From: Liolophura sinensis
Lineage: Eukaryota > Mollusca > Polyplacophora > Chitonida > Chitonidae
Length of the DNA: 64,000 nucleotides
Direction of reading: 5' to 3'
NCBI RefSeq assembly: GCF_032854445.1
Contig: NC_088299.1
Span: forward strand, 9,729,608-9,793,607
The notes beneath the pieces are model-generated. The model did not search any database and was not told the DNA's origin. It saw nothing but the letters and a program-made list of their open reading frames with translations. A program made the position numbers and the translations under genes. The stretch's first letter is position 1. Each line of letters starts with the position of its first letter. Below, in pieces: positions 15,201 to 30,200 of the stretch.

Positions 15201-18200
15201 ACCAGGCTTTCACCATGAAGTACATCATGCAGAACTTCAGGAGGGTCGCATACATTCTCGACCAACCCAGGGATGTCAGGTTAGCTCATAAGTAAAACCC
15301 AGTTTTCATAACTTTGCCCGTATGAACTCAGAGTGTTTTAATATTGGAAGGCGGTTACCGGCTATCTACAGCCTGCTACTTGTGTGGAAAATTTGGTGGG
15401 GGGGGGGGGGGGGGGCTACCCATCTTTTAAGAAAGCTCCTATTTTGCTTCACTGATATACATGTGTACGTAGCATTTAACTTTTTTAATTCCTGAGAGCT
15501 CAGATTAAAGAAAATTGCTGATTGTTGTCCCTGCATCGGCTCAATCTGTACAAGGCTATAATTTGTTATGGGCTGAAATTTGTCCCCAATTTTTAACATG
15601 CTGCCTTATCTTATTTCCAGATAGTGGAAGCTTTTCTTTCTGTGATATTATAACTGAGTGCACAAGGGTGCTGTAGAAAACTGATATTGTTTTTCTTTTA
15701 AGCATTGTCATTGAACAATTTCTGAGTAGTTTTGTATTTGTCTTACACAGGGAGAAGATCTTGTTGAACCAAACAGATCAGGGTCACCTGACTTACTTCA
15801 TCTCCTTAGTGGAACTTCTGTCTGCCTGTGCAGAGGTAAGTGGGTTCTGTCAAGGCAGATCCAGGGATGAATTCACCGGACAATCATCGTTTTAGTGGAT
15901 AATCATTCATGTGACAATCATTCATATGGGATAATCATTCATATGGGATAATCATTCATATGGGATAATCATTCATATGGGATAATCATTCATATGGGAT
16001 AATCATTCATATGGCGCAATCATTCATATGGGATAATCATTCATATGAGGCAATCATTCATATGGGATAATCATTTATATGGGGCAATCATTCATATGGG
16101 ATAATCATTCGTGAAGTCAATCATTCATATGGGGCAATTATTCAAACAAGACAATGTGTCGATGAGATAACTTCATAATGGGATAAATCACTTTCTAATA
16201 GGTGTTGTAATAGTTTAATCTCCATTTGAATCTTTGATTTCTCCCATTTTTTACCTTCATGTCTCGTTTGAACTTGTTCACCACAGTTGAGCCTCCATTT
16301 CTCCACATTTGAGCCCCCATTTCACTACATCCGAGAATCCATTTCTCTTTATCCTGACCTTCCTTTCTCCTCATTCTGACATACCTTTCTCCTCATTCCG
16401 ACCTTCCTTTCTCCTCATTCCGACCTTCCTTTCTCCTCATTTTGGCATTCCTTTCTCCTCATTTTGGCCTTTCTTTCTCCTCATTCTAATCTTCCTTTCT
16501 CCTCATTTTGGCCTTTCTTTCTCCTCATTCTAACCTTCCTTTCTCCTCATTTTGACCTTCCTTTCTTCTCATTTTGACCTTCCTTTCTCTGCCAGGGTGA
16601 CAACAAGTTCATCGAGTCCCTGTGTCAGACCATCCTTCCCATAGATGAAATCCTGTGGGTGTTGAACCACCAGCAGATTGACCTGAACCTGAAGAAACCC
16701 TTCCTGAAGTTCATGCTGTGGGTGTACCTGAAACCATCGAGCAGCATGGTGGAGAGTGGGGCTGCTGACTTACAACACAGCAAGTGAGTGACCTATTTTC
16801 CTCTCCGGCCCCGATAGCACAGTTGGTAGAGCGTCTGCTTTGGGAGCAGTAGATCCAGGGTCAATCTTGGGTCGAGTCACACCTAAGACTTTAAAAGAGG
16901 AAGTTTTAACTTCCTCGTTGGGCATTCAGCATGGAGGGGATGCTACGACGGCTTACTTGCCTGGGGCGTCTCAGTGAAGCAGCACTAGATAAAAGAGCAG
17001 TGGAAATCTGTCCTGCTTTAAGGAGGCACATTACTGAAAAATTGTTAAGTACGACGTTAAACCTCAAGCACTCACTCACTCACTCATTTATATTCCTGCC
17101 TAAACTAACTGGTTAAGTTCTCTGTTCCCAGGGGAATGTGGGATTACATCTCCAGTTCTGTGGGTGAAATCGCCCAGCTCACAGACTCCCTCACTAGGCA
17201 CCAGGACAAGGCTGCCCAGCTACTCAAGGGACCCCCGTCTAAAAGGTACTGCTCGTTTTCATTTAGTTTTTGATGTTTAATTGGAAGTATGCTTTGCTCT
17301 TCCTCAGTAAATCATCATGGGCGAGGTGAAGTGGTTTTTTTTTATGAATAAATGTTATTTTGAAACTTTTGGCGTGACCGTAAATTTTCAATGTTTTCAC
17401 ATGTTTGCAAGGTGTTTATTCAAGCATATTCTGAAGGCATTATGTGTAGACTGATAAAATTATACTTTCTGTAAAGCCCTGAAATTGCTCAATCCAACCA
17501 ATGTAGTTTTGTCTCCAAAATCAAATTAAAATGTGCATAAATTGCTATGAAAGTTGTTCTTTCATACCTCGAAAAGGTTTAGGAATTAGGGTAAAAGACA
17601 TTGTTGTAATTGGACAAAGATTGTAACATTTTAATAGGAATATTGTTCTCAAAAAATGTTAATCTTCTTTTATACATGTGTACATAAAATGTTTGGTTGT
17701 ATATCTGTATCGGCTAGAAACACCAAGTTTAATATCTGTATGTTGCACTTTACCAGTCAAGTAGCTGAGAGTCATGACACCAAGGCCGTAGTTCATGGAG
17801 GTCTCTTCTACACCATGGATGGCCTCCTACCACTTCTTCAGGTATGATTTTAAGACCTTTGTTGTTAGGCTCGTCAAGTTTTACATACCTTGTGGATTAT
17901 GAATTGCAATGACAAAATCATACTAGAAGCAGAAGTTTTAAAGTCAGATGCTGTGAGTGTGCTTTTTTCTTTTCTGAAAAATCTTATTGAGCTGTGCCTG
18001 AAATTATTGTAGAACATTTGTGGAATTATACATCTATGTTTTTTCTTTATTTTTCATATTAACAACACTTCTTTTCTTCTTTTGTTATTACTCAAGCAAG
18101 TTAAAAAAAAATGAATAAAGCTATGCAATTTACGAAGAAAGTTACAGAAAATTTACATGGGATGGCTTTGTGAAAGTGGGCCTTATATCTCATGTTTGAG

Positions 18201-21200
18201 CCTTGCATCATTTATTTCACGTAGTAAATGTTTCTTAACCCTCGTCCTTCTATTCTCTCTCTCCCCAGGTGTTTTACTCTGGATTCTACTCCCCTGACAA
18301 AGAACTCCACCCCCAGGAGCTGGTCATCACAGACAACCTGGCGAGTGCCTTAGCTGTAAGTACAAACAGCACACAGGTATTGTCTCGCACATCATCATTT
18401 AGTAATCACCATCAGCATCATGAACTTTCTTTTACATTACATTCTTCAATTTCTATGGCAGAGCTTTCATTGAACTTTACTGATCGCCTAAGAAACTTTA
18501 TTTTTTTTTTTTAAAGTGTCTCCTCTAATATAAGAGTAAAAGTCTTTAAACATACACATGTACATATACTCCTATTTATTTCTGTTTTTTTTCCCTGTGT
18601 AGGCTTTCTGCGATGTGGTGGGCCCCATGATCATCAGCCCTGCCCACATGAAGGTGTTTGTGGCCAGCCTGACCACGGTCGTGTCAGCATCCACCACCCC
18701 ACAGAGTGTAAGACATATGTAGTGTATATCAGCTGAGATTGTATCTTTGATAATAGCCCTTTTCATGTAGATTATGTAGGGGGTATGACCGTTATCATAA
18801 AGCTCAGCTAATTTGCATCATCGTCAGGGAATACATCGGGTAGATATGATTACCAAATCATGTCAGCTAATTTATTACAGATTTATTATTTATACAATAT
18901 CTTAAAGCTGAGCTATTTTTCTTTTTTACACATTTGTTATTGCATCAACGTGTACTCTACCAAACTCATTAGTGTATATTTTATGTAAGTTTATTTTAAG
19001 CTGACATAATTGTTGAATTGAGTCATATTGTATTCTTGTGCAAAATGTGAAATAGTGCAAGAAAAGTCAGTATCTTTTAATCTTTATGTAATATTCTCCT
19101 TGATAGATTCTCATAAGTGTATTGGACAAGTTTGCTAACGAGATGAAATGTGATGGACTAGCCAGCCCAGTACGTAAGGTAAGTCACAAAACACCCTACC
19201 TGTTCTTTTCCCTGTCAGTGCTATTATTGGTTATGTCATACTAATTTTTACCTGTGCAAAGGCGACTCGTTAAAAGCTGTATAGGGTTAAATGACTTATT
19301 TTAGAATTGAGCAACCCTGTTGTGTAATAGTTCATGTGGCTTAATTCAGAGCTCCTGTAACTGAACTAAAATTTAACACAAAGAAAGTCATGTTAAAGAG
19401 GCAAATAATGGTTATAAAATGTTTCTTTTGGCTCTGAAACTTATATTTCTCCAGGAGAGTATCAACCCACTTCAAATTAATCTTAAAAAGCCTATTACAT
19501 AACTCTCAGAGTCAGAGAAAATCGAGTAACTTTACCATGGACAAAATTTTAGATCAAATACAGCACATTTTGGCTAGTATGGCTGTGGACTATATTTATG
19601 CATTAAAGTTTTTGTGGTTCTGTTCGTGAGACTGCTTTTGTGGGTGAATTTGAGACATTGTGGTTTTGTGGTTCAGTTGGTAAAGCTGGGTACTTTAGTA
19701 GTTCAGTTTGTGACACTGTGGTTTAGTTTGTGACACTGGTTCAGTTTGTAACACTGTGGTTCAGTTTGTAACACTGTTGTTCAGTTTGTGACACTGTGGT
19801 TCAGTTTGTGGCACTTGTCGAGTTTGTGACAATTGTTCAGTTTGTGACACTGTGGTTTAGTTTGTGGCATTGTTGTTCAGTTTGTGACACTGTGGTTGAC
19901 TTTGTGACATTGGTTGACTTTGGGACACTGTTCTTCAGTTTGTGACACTGTGGTTCAATTTGTGACACTATGGTTCAGTTTGTGACACTGTGTTTTTGCG
20001 GTTTAAGGGTAACATGGAGTACTACAGTCAGGAGATAGAGCTGAATGCCAAGCTGAGGACGTTCTCCATGAATTGTAGCCTGGTATACAGTGGTTACAAC
20101 ACAGTGGCTGCCCAGATGAAGATCAAGTCTAAACGAGGTGAAGATCATTACATTATTTACCACAGTCCTTTTCCTTCTTATTTCATAATTAAAATTCCAG
20201 GTTTATCATCCAGTGTGACATCTGGGGCAGACTCTACAAAGCCATTTCTGACTTAAGTCAAAATTTGAAATACGATCTTAAAACTTATTTTTAGGTTTCA
20301 TAAATTAAGAGTTTGTCACCCTCATCAATGGTATCTTAAGATAAATGCATGCAAATGTCAACTTCCAGTACCAAAAGCTAAGCATTTATGATGCAATTTT
20401 AAATTTTGAATTATATCAGACGTGGCTTTGTGGAATCAGCCCCTGTTTCTTTAAACAGTAACATTCTTGTGGCAATTCTGTGTCTTGTTGACAAATGTCA
20501 GCTAATATGTATATGGTCTATGCTCTTCTTGTGTGTGGGGGTGGCTCCGTGGCTCAGTTGGTTAGCACGCTAGCGCAGCGTAATGACCCAGGAGTCTCTC
20601 ACCAATAAGGTTGCTGTGAGTTCAAGTCCAGCTCATGCTGGCTTCCTCTCCGGCCATAAGTGGGATGGTCTGCCAGCAACCTGCTGATGGTCATGGGTTT
20701 CCCCCTGGCTGTGCCCGCTTCCCACCCACCATAATGCTGGCCGCCGTCATATAAGTGAAATATTCTTGAGTACGGCGTAAAACACCAATCAAACAAATAA
20801 ATCTTGTGTGTGTGTTTTGCGTACTGATATGCTGATTTAAACGATCAGTTTCAATGTAGTTAACTGTGGAATTAAAACCAGCATTTGACTGGCAGCTCTG
20901 TAAATTAATTCTGCAGTTTTGCCCGAAGCTGTATATGCATTTACCTTGCCTGTTGTGTTACAGCGTACACTGATGTGGGTAGTAATGAAGAGTTACCCCT
21001 GGGCGAGGAATACCAGCAGCTTGTTAAGAACTTCATTGACACCCATGAGAAAAAGCCCGCCAAGAAATATGCACATACCAAACTGCTGGTGACAGCTTTA
21101 CAGTAAGACATACACAGAACTGGAATACAAATTACAAATCTCATTTTAGACACTATTCTTGAGTATGACATAAAACTCCAATCAAATGAATAAATAAATA

Positions 21201-24200
21201 AATTAATTTTGGACACAAAAATTCTGTTTTGGATTTGGGTTGGGTCCTTAAAGAGAAGTTGTAAGTTGAGAGGTCATTTTTTAAGTGAAAGAAGTGAGAA
21301 CTTGTAAGAAGAAATACACTCTGACTTAGAAATACAAATTTGACTTCTGAAGTGAATTGGTAATACATATATGTCAAAGTATTCACCTATAATGTTAAAT
21401 GCATAAACATTTTGGTTAAGCTGATGATTTGTCTTCCATGGGTTAGCCAACAGCTTGGCTTCAATATAAATTTTCAGTGTAGATACATAAATTCCCTCAA
21501 AATATGCTTACTTTGTAACACAGTGGCCGGTGATCATGCAAAAATGTTGAAAAAATAGATTATCTATTTGCTTAAAGTCACTTTCACATGACTGAGATGG
21601 GCTTTATTGAATAATAGTCACTTTATGAGAAATGTTTGTAAGGCATGTCTAGATGATCAGTGTCTAGTGTTCATGGTGCTTGTTGTTGTTGTTGTCATTG
21701 TAGTATATCAGCCCAGCGTTTGCGTCACATGATCCCTAGCACTCCGCAGCAGGAGGTGCTCGACCTCAAGTGCCTGCAAATCCTCCGTACGCTCATTCAC
21801 AATGAGGAGCGGCGGCTGCCTGATGACTGGGAGTTAAGAACCTCAGAAAAGAAAATCAAACGGTAAGTCAAGGTTGAACATGGAAAACTTAAAAATTGAG
21901 TCTACTACCCTCCACACATGAAGTTGCCAGTTTCCATCGTTTTTCAAGGGCTTTCTGGCTCAGGTGAACGAGCCCTTATGCCGCAACTATCAGGCCCTTG
22001 ATCATTGATCTTGCATGTTCAAATCCAGCTCTTTCTGTGTCACCTTCAGTTTTAAGTCTGAATGTTTGTGGGTTACCTGGATAGGGGTCACGCTTTTCTC
22101 TGGGATCCTTGGTTAACAGATCCTCCGCTCGTAATCCTGAATACATGGTGTAATTTCCTATGTCAGACACCAATGAAATCAAACAAATGAAATAAATCAG
22201 TCAATTTTTTTCACACTACACTGGCCTACAGGACACTTAGTAAGGTACATATGTCTTGGAAAGTGATTGATTTCAACAACACTTCGTTCACTCATAAAAT
22301 TTATTTATTTTATCTTGATTGGTGTTTTACGCCGTACTCAAGAATATTTCACTTATATGGCGGCGGTCAGCATTATTGTGGGTGGAAATCGGGCAGAACC
22401 CGGGGGAAACCCACAACCATCTGCAGGTTGCTGCAGACCTTCCCACGTATGGCGGGAGAGGAAGCCAGCATGAGCTGGACTTGAACTCAAAACGACCCAC
22501 TCATAAAAGGGTACATATATTTATCACAACAATCAGGCAAGTGAATAAAATGAAAGTTTAAGTGCAGTTTTATTTGTGATTATTCTAGAGAGTCAATTCA
22601 GATGTCATTGTCTCTGTGTTCCAGACAACTCAACCATATCCTGGAGGTGCAAAACGCCATCAACGCCCATGACGTCATCAACAAAGTGCTGCCTCACTTA
22701 GCGCGGCGCAATGATGAGATTGCACGAGAGGTGCTGGGATTGATCGCAATCCTGCTGTACAATGCTAACCGTGATGTTCAGGTGAGATACAGACGACTCG
22801 CCTGTAATTGTTAAACGTTATCATTTAGTTTGATTGATCATTGTTTCAACGGCCGCCAGGTATTCATTTGGACATCAAACTCTAGAAGAAAAGCATGATG
22901 GTGTTTCCCTGAGATGGGTAAGTCTTGCTTGGATGCATGGCTTCTATGTGGCAGTGAAAGTTTTGAAAAACTTAGAAACAGAAAGTAACTTTTGCAGATG
23001 CTCTGGGTATTTTGAAGATGGTCCTGGAATAGCCTTTAAATTGAAAGTCAGCTTTGGCACATGTACTGTGGCTAATTTATATATAGATGTAGTTTGTTCC
23101 ATATGTACATGTTCAGCGAATGTAGTCATTTTACCTGCTTTAAGCTTGCATAATTGTAGAATATGTATTTCTCTAAACCTGGAAAATGTGTATATTGGAG
23201 GGTTGAAATAATTAAGGTGTCTGTCTTGTCAGTCAGCCATGTCTCTGACTTACCAACTCTCCGTTTCCCAGAAAACCTTGTTGGACTATTTCTTGTCGAC
23301 CCGCGAGGAGGTGTTCTTCATGGCTGTTCGCGACAGGATGCAAATCTCCACAAACTCCATTAAAGAAAAGTAAGTCATCAGTTCAGTACTTAAGACAACA
23401 GAATTTACAAAATATCATAAACTTAGAATTTGCATATTCTTAAGTTTTGGTCATATGATTGAGAAAATTCTACAGTTTTAAGTGTGTAAGACGTTTTTAA
23501 CATTGTCCCTTGTGCAGTGCTACGAGAAAATATGCATTTCAGAGAAGTAATGAAAGTAAATACTGCATACTGTAAGTCTGCAGTCATGAAAATCCAAGTT
23601 TGATTTGTGTTTTGGTATAGTACCTTATCAAGCCTTTGCGACATTTAGATTGTCAGCAAATCAGTAAGGTCTGCAAATCTGCAATCCAGGGTTGTTAGGT
23701 AGTTTATAAGAGCCAGAGTAAGTCTGCAGATTTGATTGCTCTGAATAAGAGCACAATACCAGCTTTCTAAACGATGTGATTTACTTAACCTTTTCGCTTA
23801 ACTGTTAACATGTCATTCAAATTCATGTGCCTAATATTTATTATTAATATCATAATGATTCAATCAATCAACTGTTGTCGTTTTCTTTCCTCACACCCCC
23901 ACCCCCAATCCCACCCTTCTCCTGTTTTCCCACCTCTCTGCTCATCGTAGGTGCTTACTCTTGAAAAAGTGTCGGAGAAAGGAAGGTTTAGGGTAAACAC
24001 TGGCTGCTTGTTGACTGGTATTTGTTGCATTCAGTTGAGATGGGTCTGTTCTAGCTTTATCAGCAGTCACATTTTGTGTACAGAATACCTGATATAAATG
24101 TACAGTTTATCTAGGAAAGTCATTTGCAATGGTTTGCATTCACAAAAGTGTAGCCCGGAAAAAAGTCCGTAGTCCCACTGATGAATTCTATATAATACAC

Positions 24201-27200
24201 AAGTAGTGTAACTCCAAAAAACGATGACTTATATCGGAATTTTATTTTGCCATCACCAGTCGAGTTATACATCTTGTGTATTACACCAAAACAATTATTT
24301 GATTTGAACTATGCCTGCAGGCATGTTGTAGTAATTTAGTTTTGGTGTTTTTATTGACATGAACAAACTTGAACTTGCACACTTTGTCACAATGTTTGTA
24401 GCTTTGCATCAAGATGTTAACACTGTTGGAATGTTCCGTAGATTTTCTGCCTTACTGCAGTATGAAGTTGTTTTGTACATCTATGTTTATCATCATCTAT
24501 TTGTGTGTTTTCAAAGCGTAGAGCTTGTGAGGATTCTGAAGAAGTATGTTGCACTGATGGGTTGTGTGTTTTGGTGTTTGGTTCATAGCTATCAAGGTTT
24601 TTATTTTTTCTTTCCGAGCCCCGGATATAAATTGTCCAAGTTTATGCCCAGTGTTCATTTACAAAGGCACCCTGTCTGTCAATCTGCCTGCACTTCAGTA
24701 CATCCATTGCAGTATTAATTCAAAACCCATTTTATCTGGAATCACTGACTTTATACACTTGACAATATATACATTTTCAAAATGTGGCGTGACTTTATGC
24801 AGTACACATGCACCTCTAATTAAGCCTCCAGGTTTATCAGGTACCTCGCATTGTATTTATTATCATTATATATACGTCCACGCTGATCAGAACTGATGAA
24901 AATGCAAAAATCTGTACAAAAAATTAAGACGTTCGTTTGATTGATCACACGTGGGAATCCTACAGATTATAGATCGTAGCGATAATACTTTAGCATTATA
25001 TCCTTCACTGGGCATTTGTTTTGTCAGTTTTCACTTTTTACATTCGTTTTATTTTATTTTATTTTTTTTTGCTTGGGGTAAGGGAAAACATGTTTCACTG
25101 TAAAAATTTTACAGAAAATGAAAGCTTGAATGTGGTTATACACGTTTTATTTGAGTGCAGTACTCTTTTGCACGACGTTAAACACTTAGCAATCAATCAG
25201 TCAGTCAGTCTTGACAAGTACAGACACACATATTTTTAGTTACCTCATGCTGGGGATCAAATCCTTGTGTAATTTTGGCCTTGTAAGCTAGAGATAAAAC
25301 TCTTTTTCTCTTTGTTTTTTATTCCTTTGTTCCTAGAAATCTGATCTGTGTTTCAGCCGCATGGTTTGATGTGATATTTTCTGTGACAACATTGCAGAAT
25401 GTGTCTTGTGGTGACCTGGACAACCGTGCAGAATTTGTCTGTGCCATGATCGTGATTTTTTTCCATACCTTTTTTTTTGTGTGCATTTGGATTTAACTCA
25501 AACTGAATTTATTTTGTGGATGAATTAGGTTTTTTAGTAATGACAGATACTTATAATTTGTTGGTACTATCTACTGACAGTTTGAGGCATTTTTAATACA
25601 CATAATAAAATACAACCTGAGTGGAATCTGTGGACATTTTGTTCAAGGTACCACTTTTATTTTTGTTACATAATGTGCATTTACTGTTACTACTCAGTGT
25701 AACAGTGTGGCTATTATAGTCAGTTTTCATTGTAACAGTTTTGTTGTGTAACTTAAAATGTAACTCTCAAGATTTACATCGTACATGCACTTTTTCGAAA
25801 GTTCTTGATGATTGTAAAATTAGGAAACTACAACAATACATTGGTTCGTTTTAATAGCTCTTCTCGCCACTCACTTATTATGAATGACAATTTGGAAAGA
25901 AAGTGAACACCCTCATGATTCCCTTTTTTTCAGGCGTTCCCTGTTAGCTCAACATGAAGCTCGTCTGAAGGAGACCAGTGCTAACATGGGTAACTTCCAG
26001 ACATCAATCACTGTGGGAAAGAAAGCTCTCCAGGTAAGTAATAACGACTACAACAGGTAGCCACTGTAATCTACATGATCATTTCCATTCAGGTGGGCTT
26101 TTTGATCTTGATGCTCCAAGCCTCTCTACATTTAATTAGGTGTATGACAGCCTCTGTAGCCACCAATTTGATAGCTGGGAGTTCAAGTCCAGCCCATGCT
26201 GGCGTCTTCTACAGAACACTCATCAGAGTGTTAAAGGAATGGAGAAAACTGTGGCAGATTGGGCAGGATATATTTATGTCTTGGTGAAACGTTTTTTGTT
26301 ATTTGCAATGGTATCTTTCGAGATTTCCAACCAGATCAGAAATGGCAATGTTTTATCCGAGAAGAGCGATGTAAACGACAGATCAGAGCTGGCAGTGTTT
26401 TATCTGAGAAGTGCGATGTGAACGACACATCAGAACTGGCAGTGTTTTATCTGAGAAGTGTGATGTGAATGACAGATCAGAAATGGCAGTATTTTATCTG
26501 AGAAGTGCAATGTGAATGATAGATCAGAAATGGCAGTATTTTATCTCAGAAATGCGATTTAAATGACATTTCCATTTTCAACTTGGTCATAAATTTATTT
26601 TGCAGCAAATTATGGTCTATGAAAATTTCCTGCGCAAGGAAAAACTGGATGGTTGGGTAAGTAGATTGGATTTTCTGTTTGTCTATGTATTAGACTTTAC
26701 CCTAGCATTGTAGGTCATTGGTAGGTTGTTTGAAGGTCGTTGGCAGGTGATGGTTACAACACCAATGATGTTCTGGAAAAAAAATGGTGTAGAATATGAT
26801 TGTATATGTGATTGCGGGTTTAGATGGTGGCCAGAGGTAAAAAAGGTGTAACTTTTTGTCTGTCGTCGGGATATGAAATCTTAATTAGTAACAGTAAAAG
26901 TTAACTACCATACCACAGAAAATAGATATGTATTTATATAGATCTAATGTATACATCTAATGTGAACTTCATATAATCATTCACTCCAATAACAACACCC
27001 CTGTGATATATTTAGAAATGTAGTATAAAGTTCTCTGTAGTATTTTCTAGTATTTAGCTTTTTGATAAACTTCCCTCAACATATCCACTCTTTCAACTGT
27101 TAGTCAACATCCAGTTGTCTATATGTTAACAAACTCCCCTTAGCAACAAATCTAGCCTAAAACTTGTTGTACATTTATACATATCTATGTACCCGATTTG

Positions 27201-30200
27201 CAGAAATGTCTGCAAATGTCAGTGCTTTCACTGTTGTTATGCACATGTAGAAGTCCCCTCCTGTCTGTGCTTGTCTTAGCCACTGCTCTTCTAACAAGAG
27301 AATTCAAGGGGAGGTAAATGCCTTTGTAAGAACCATAAACCACTCTATAGGAGAGATCATTTGTTGGGTAGCTTGCACACATATGCCACAAGGATTCAAG
27401 CATGTAGCTTATCTGTAGTTTTATTGGAACAAGATCTCAAAGCTCACAGAGTTCATAGTGAAAGTCATTTTTATTCTTAATTTTATAGGATGTGCAGGCT
27501 AGGTATCATAAATACGTTCTGGGTGGAACAAGTTAAGAACTGAATTATATTGACATTAAAATTAATATATCTTTTTGAACAAACTTAATGTGGAACATGT
27601 GAGGAATAATACTGACATTAACATCATTAATATGTCAAGCGGAACTAAATTAATGTGGAACAATGTGAATACATGTACATGTTTTTGGATTAACGGGGCT
27701 AATAAAAAAAAATTATGTTTTTTTTGTATTTGGTGGAAGTAAATGTAAGCTATGATACGGACTGTTCTAAGATAGCTAATCAGGTGGTTTAATCATGAAC
27801 AGTATAAAATGTGGTATATTTTCACTGTGTAATGTATGTAAAAGTTTTTTAAATTTGTCAGAAATGCTAGGCACAGTAACAAGTTAAGAATCTGCACATT
27901 ATTACCATCAGTAGTGCTGTCACCGTCGCCCTCCACAAACTTCAGCACCTCGCACCTTCACAGCTGGAACCACAGCCATCTTCATTGCATGGAGATATTT
28001 TGAGTATTTGACAGGGATACAAATGAAATGTTTTAACATTATTGAGTGGATGGAGGACAAGATTGTCAACGGGCATATACATGTAGCTCAGTCATAATCT
28101 TCATTTTGGACAGGAAGCTGTTGATTCCCTTGCAGTCAGTGATTAGATGTACGTGTAATTGAGTTGAATGTTAAAGTACAGATTGAATTTCTGCACCACT
28201 GTGTAGTTAGCAAATCTCCTTTCATTTAAAAGCGGGCTCTAAGCCGGGCACGCCAGCCTTCCCCAGAACTGAAGAAAAAACGAAAGAAAAGCTGGAAAGG
28301 GAAGCCAGTGCCTCCAAAGAACCCACAAACACTTGCACTTACTAACGGTGTGGCCAAAGATAGCGAGGCCCTGATTGAAAGCACTCAGTTTGAGTTAATG
28401 GACTTTAACATCCAGGTAGAGGTAAGATGACTGCCACCTTCGTATTGGGTGCAGCCGCCTTTGTTGAATGGCTTTAGTTCTAAGGCAGATTTACACTAGA
28501 TGCTTCAACCACGACTCATTGAGGTTTGAGGTTTTATTTCATTAAAGTTTGATGCTACGCTAAAGTCTATTTCACTTATGTGACAGCCTGTTGGATGTAT
28601 GGATGGAGGAAACTGACCTGAGCAAAGAGGAAAGACCAAACCTCACAAATTGTCTGATAAACCTTCTGACTTAAAATCAGATGTGAACCTCATCATCATT
28701 TAGGTGCGATAACAGTTTCCTCAAAGAGCGTTGCTTTGAGGACGTGGAAATTCTACCATGAGGTGTGAATCTCATCATCATGCAGTTTAGGTGTGATAAC
28801 AGTTTCCTCAAAGAGCGTTGCTTTGAGGACGTGGAAATTCTGCCATGTGGTGTGAATCTCATCATCATGCAGTTTAGGTGCGATAACAGTTTCCTCAAAG
28901 AGCATTGCTTTGAGGACGTGGAAATTCTACCATGAGGTGTGAATCTCATCATCATGCAGTTTAGGTGTGATAACAGTTTCCTCAAAGAGCATTGCTTTGA
29001 GGACGTGGAAATTCTACCATGTGGTGTGAATCTCATCATCATGCAGTTTAGGTTCAATAACAGTTTCCTCAAAGAGCATTGCTTTGAGGACGTGGAAATT
29101 GTACCATGTGGTGTGAATCTCATCATCACGCAGTTTAGGTGCGATAACAGTTTCCTCAAAGAGCGTTGCTTTGAGGACGTGGAAATTCTACCATGTGGTG
29201 TGAATCTCATCATCATGCAGTTTAGGTTCAATAACAGTTTCCTCAAAGAGCGTTGCTTTGAGGACGTGGAAATTGTACCATGTGGTGTGAATCTCATCAT
29301 CATGCAGTTTAGGTGGGATAACAGTTTCCTCAAAGAGCGTTGCTTTGAGGACGTGGAAATTCTACCATGTGGTGTGAATCTCATCGTCATGCAGTTTAGG
29401 TGCGATAACAGTTTCCTCAAAGAGCGTTGCTTTGAGGACGTGGAAATTCTACCATGTGGTGTGAATCTCATCATCATGCAGTTTAGGTGCGATAACAGTT
29501 TCCTCAAAGAGCGTTGCTTTGAGGACGTGGAAATTCTACCATGTGGTGTGAATCTCATCGTCATGCAGTTTAGGTGTGATAACAGTTTCCTCAAATAACA
29601 TTGCTATGAGGACGTGAAAATTCTACCATGCCGTGTTAACGTGACCCGCGGTTCAGATGTCGTGGTTGTTGTATTCTAGTGGAAACCGACTTTTATCGTA
29701 CACCTTGCGAGCAAAGTGGCTGGCACCCCTGTTGTTCATTTAACATGGTTTAAACAGTATAAGCCTGTTTACACAACACTATGCCTGGAGGAGTCTGCTA
29801 TATTAGCTGTGTTGGTGATCTGCTTTTTAGGTTTACACATGTAGTACAGCTCTCTGGTTCAGTTCTCTGGTTTGCCTGCATGCTTTTGTACAGCTTCACT
29901 AACTGTGCTTTGCTGCCTCAGCTTCCTAAGATCTTATTACCGTAACCTAAGTTATGGATGTGGTATACCCTGTGACTGCTTTGTAACAGATAGCTGCTCT
30001 GACAAGATACAGTGTAGGTTCAAGATCAAGATAGACTTACCTTAATTAATGTTTAATGCACCAGGTGTCTGATTTGTTTGCACTGCAGACAAAAACTGTT
30101 GAGATTGCTCCTAGCCTAGGAAATATACTAGCCATTAACTTGTATTGAACATTTACAGTCATACAAGACTGTTCAGTTCAGATACAAGTCATGAATGCAT

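Noticed and set aside
16805-16880. tRNA gene
   Set aside because: The head is tRNA-like but the B box is degenerate and the copy continues into a SINE body and tail.
24359-24896. 110-119-codon frames in the 23993-25933 intron
   Set aside because: Cys/His/Tyr-rich chance translation with no splice phase fit and no family resemblance.
28677-29594. 305-codon minus-strand open frame
   Set aside because: It is created by an 87-bp tandem repeat (29 codons). The other strand is open too. No start context, no splice context and no non-repetitive sequence.
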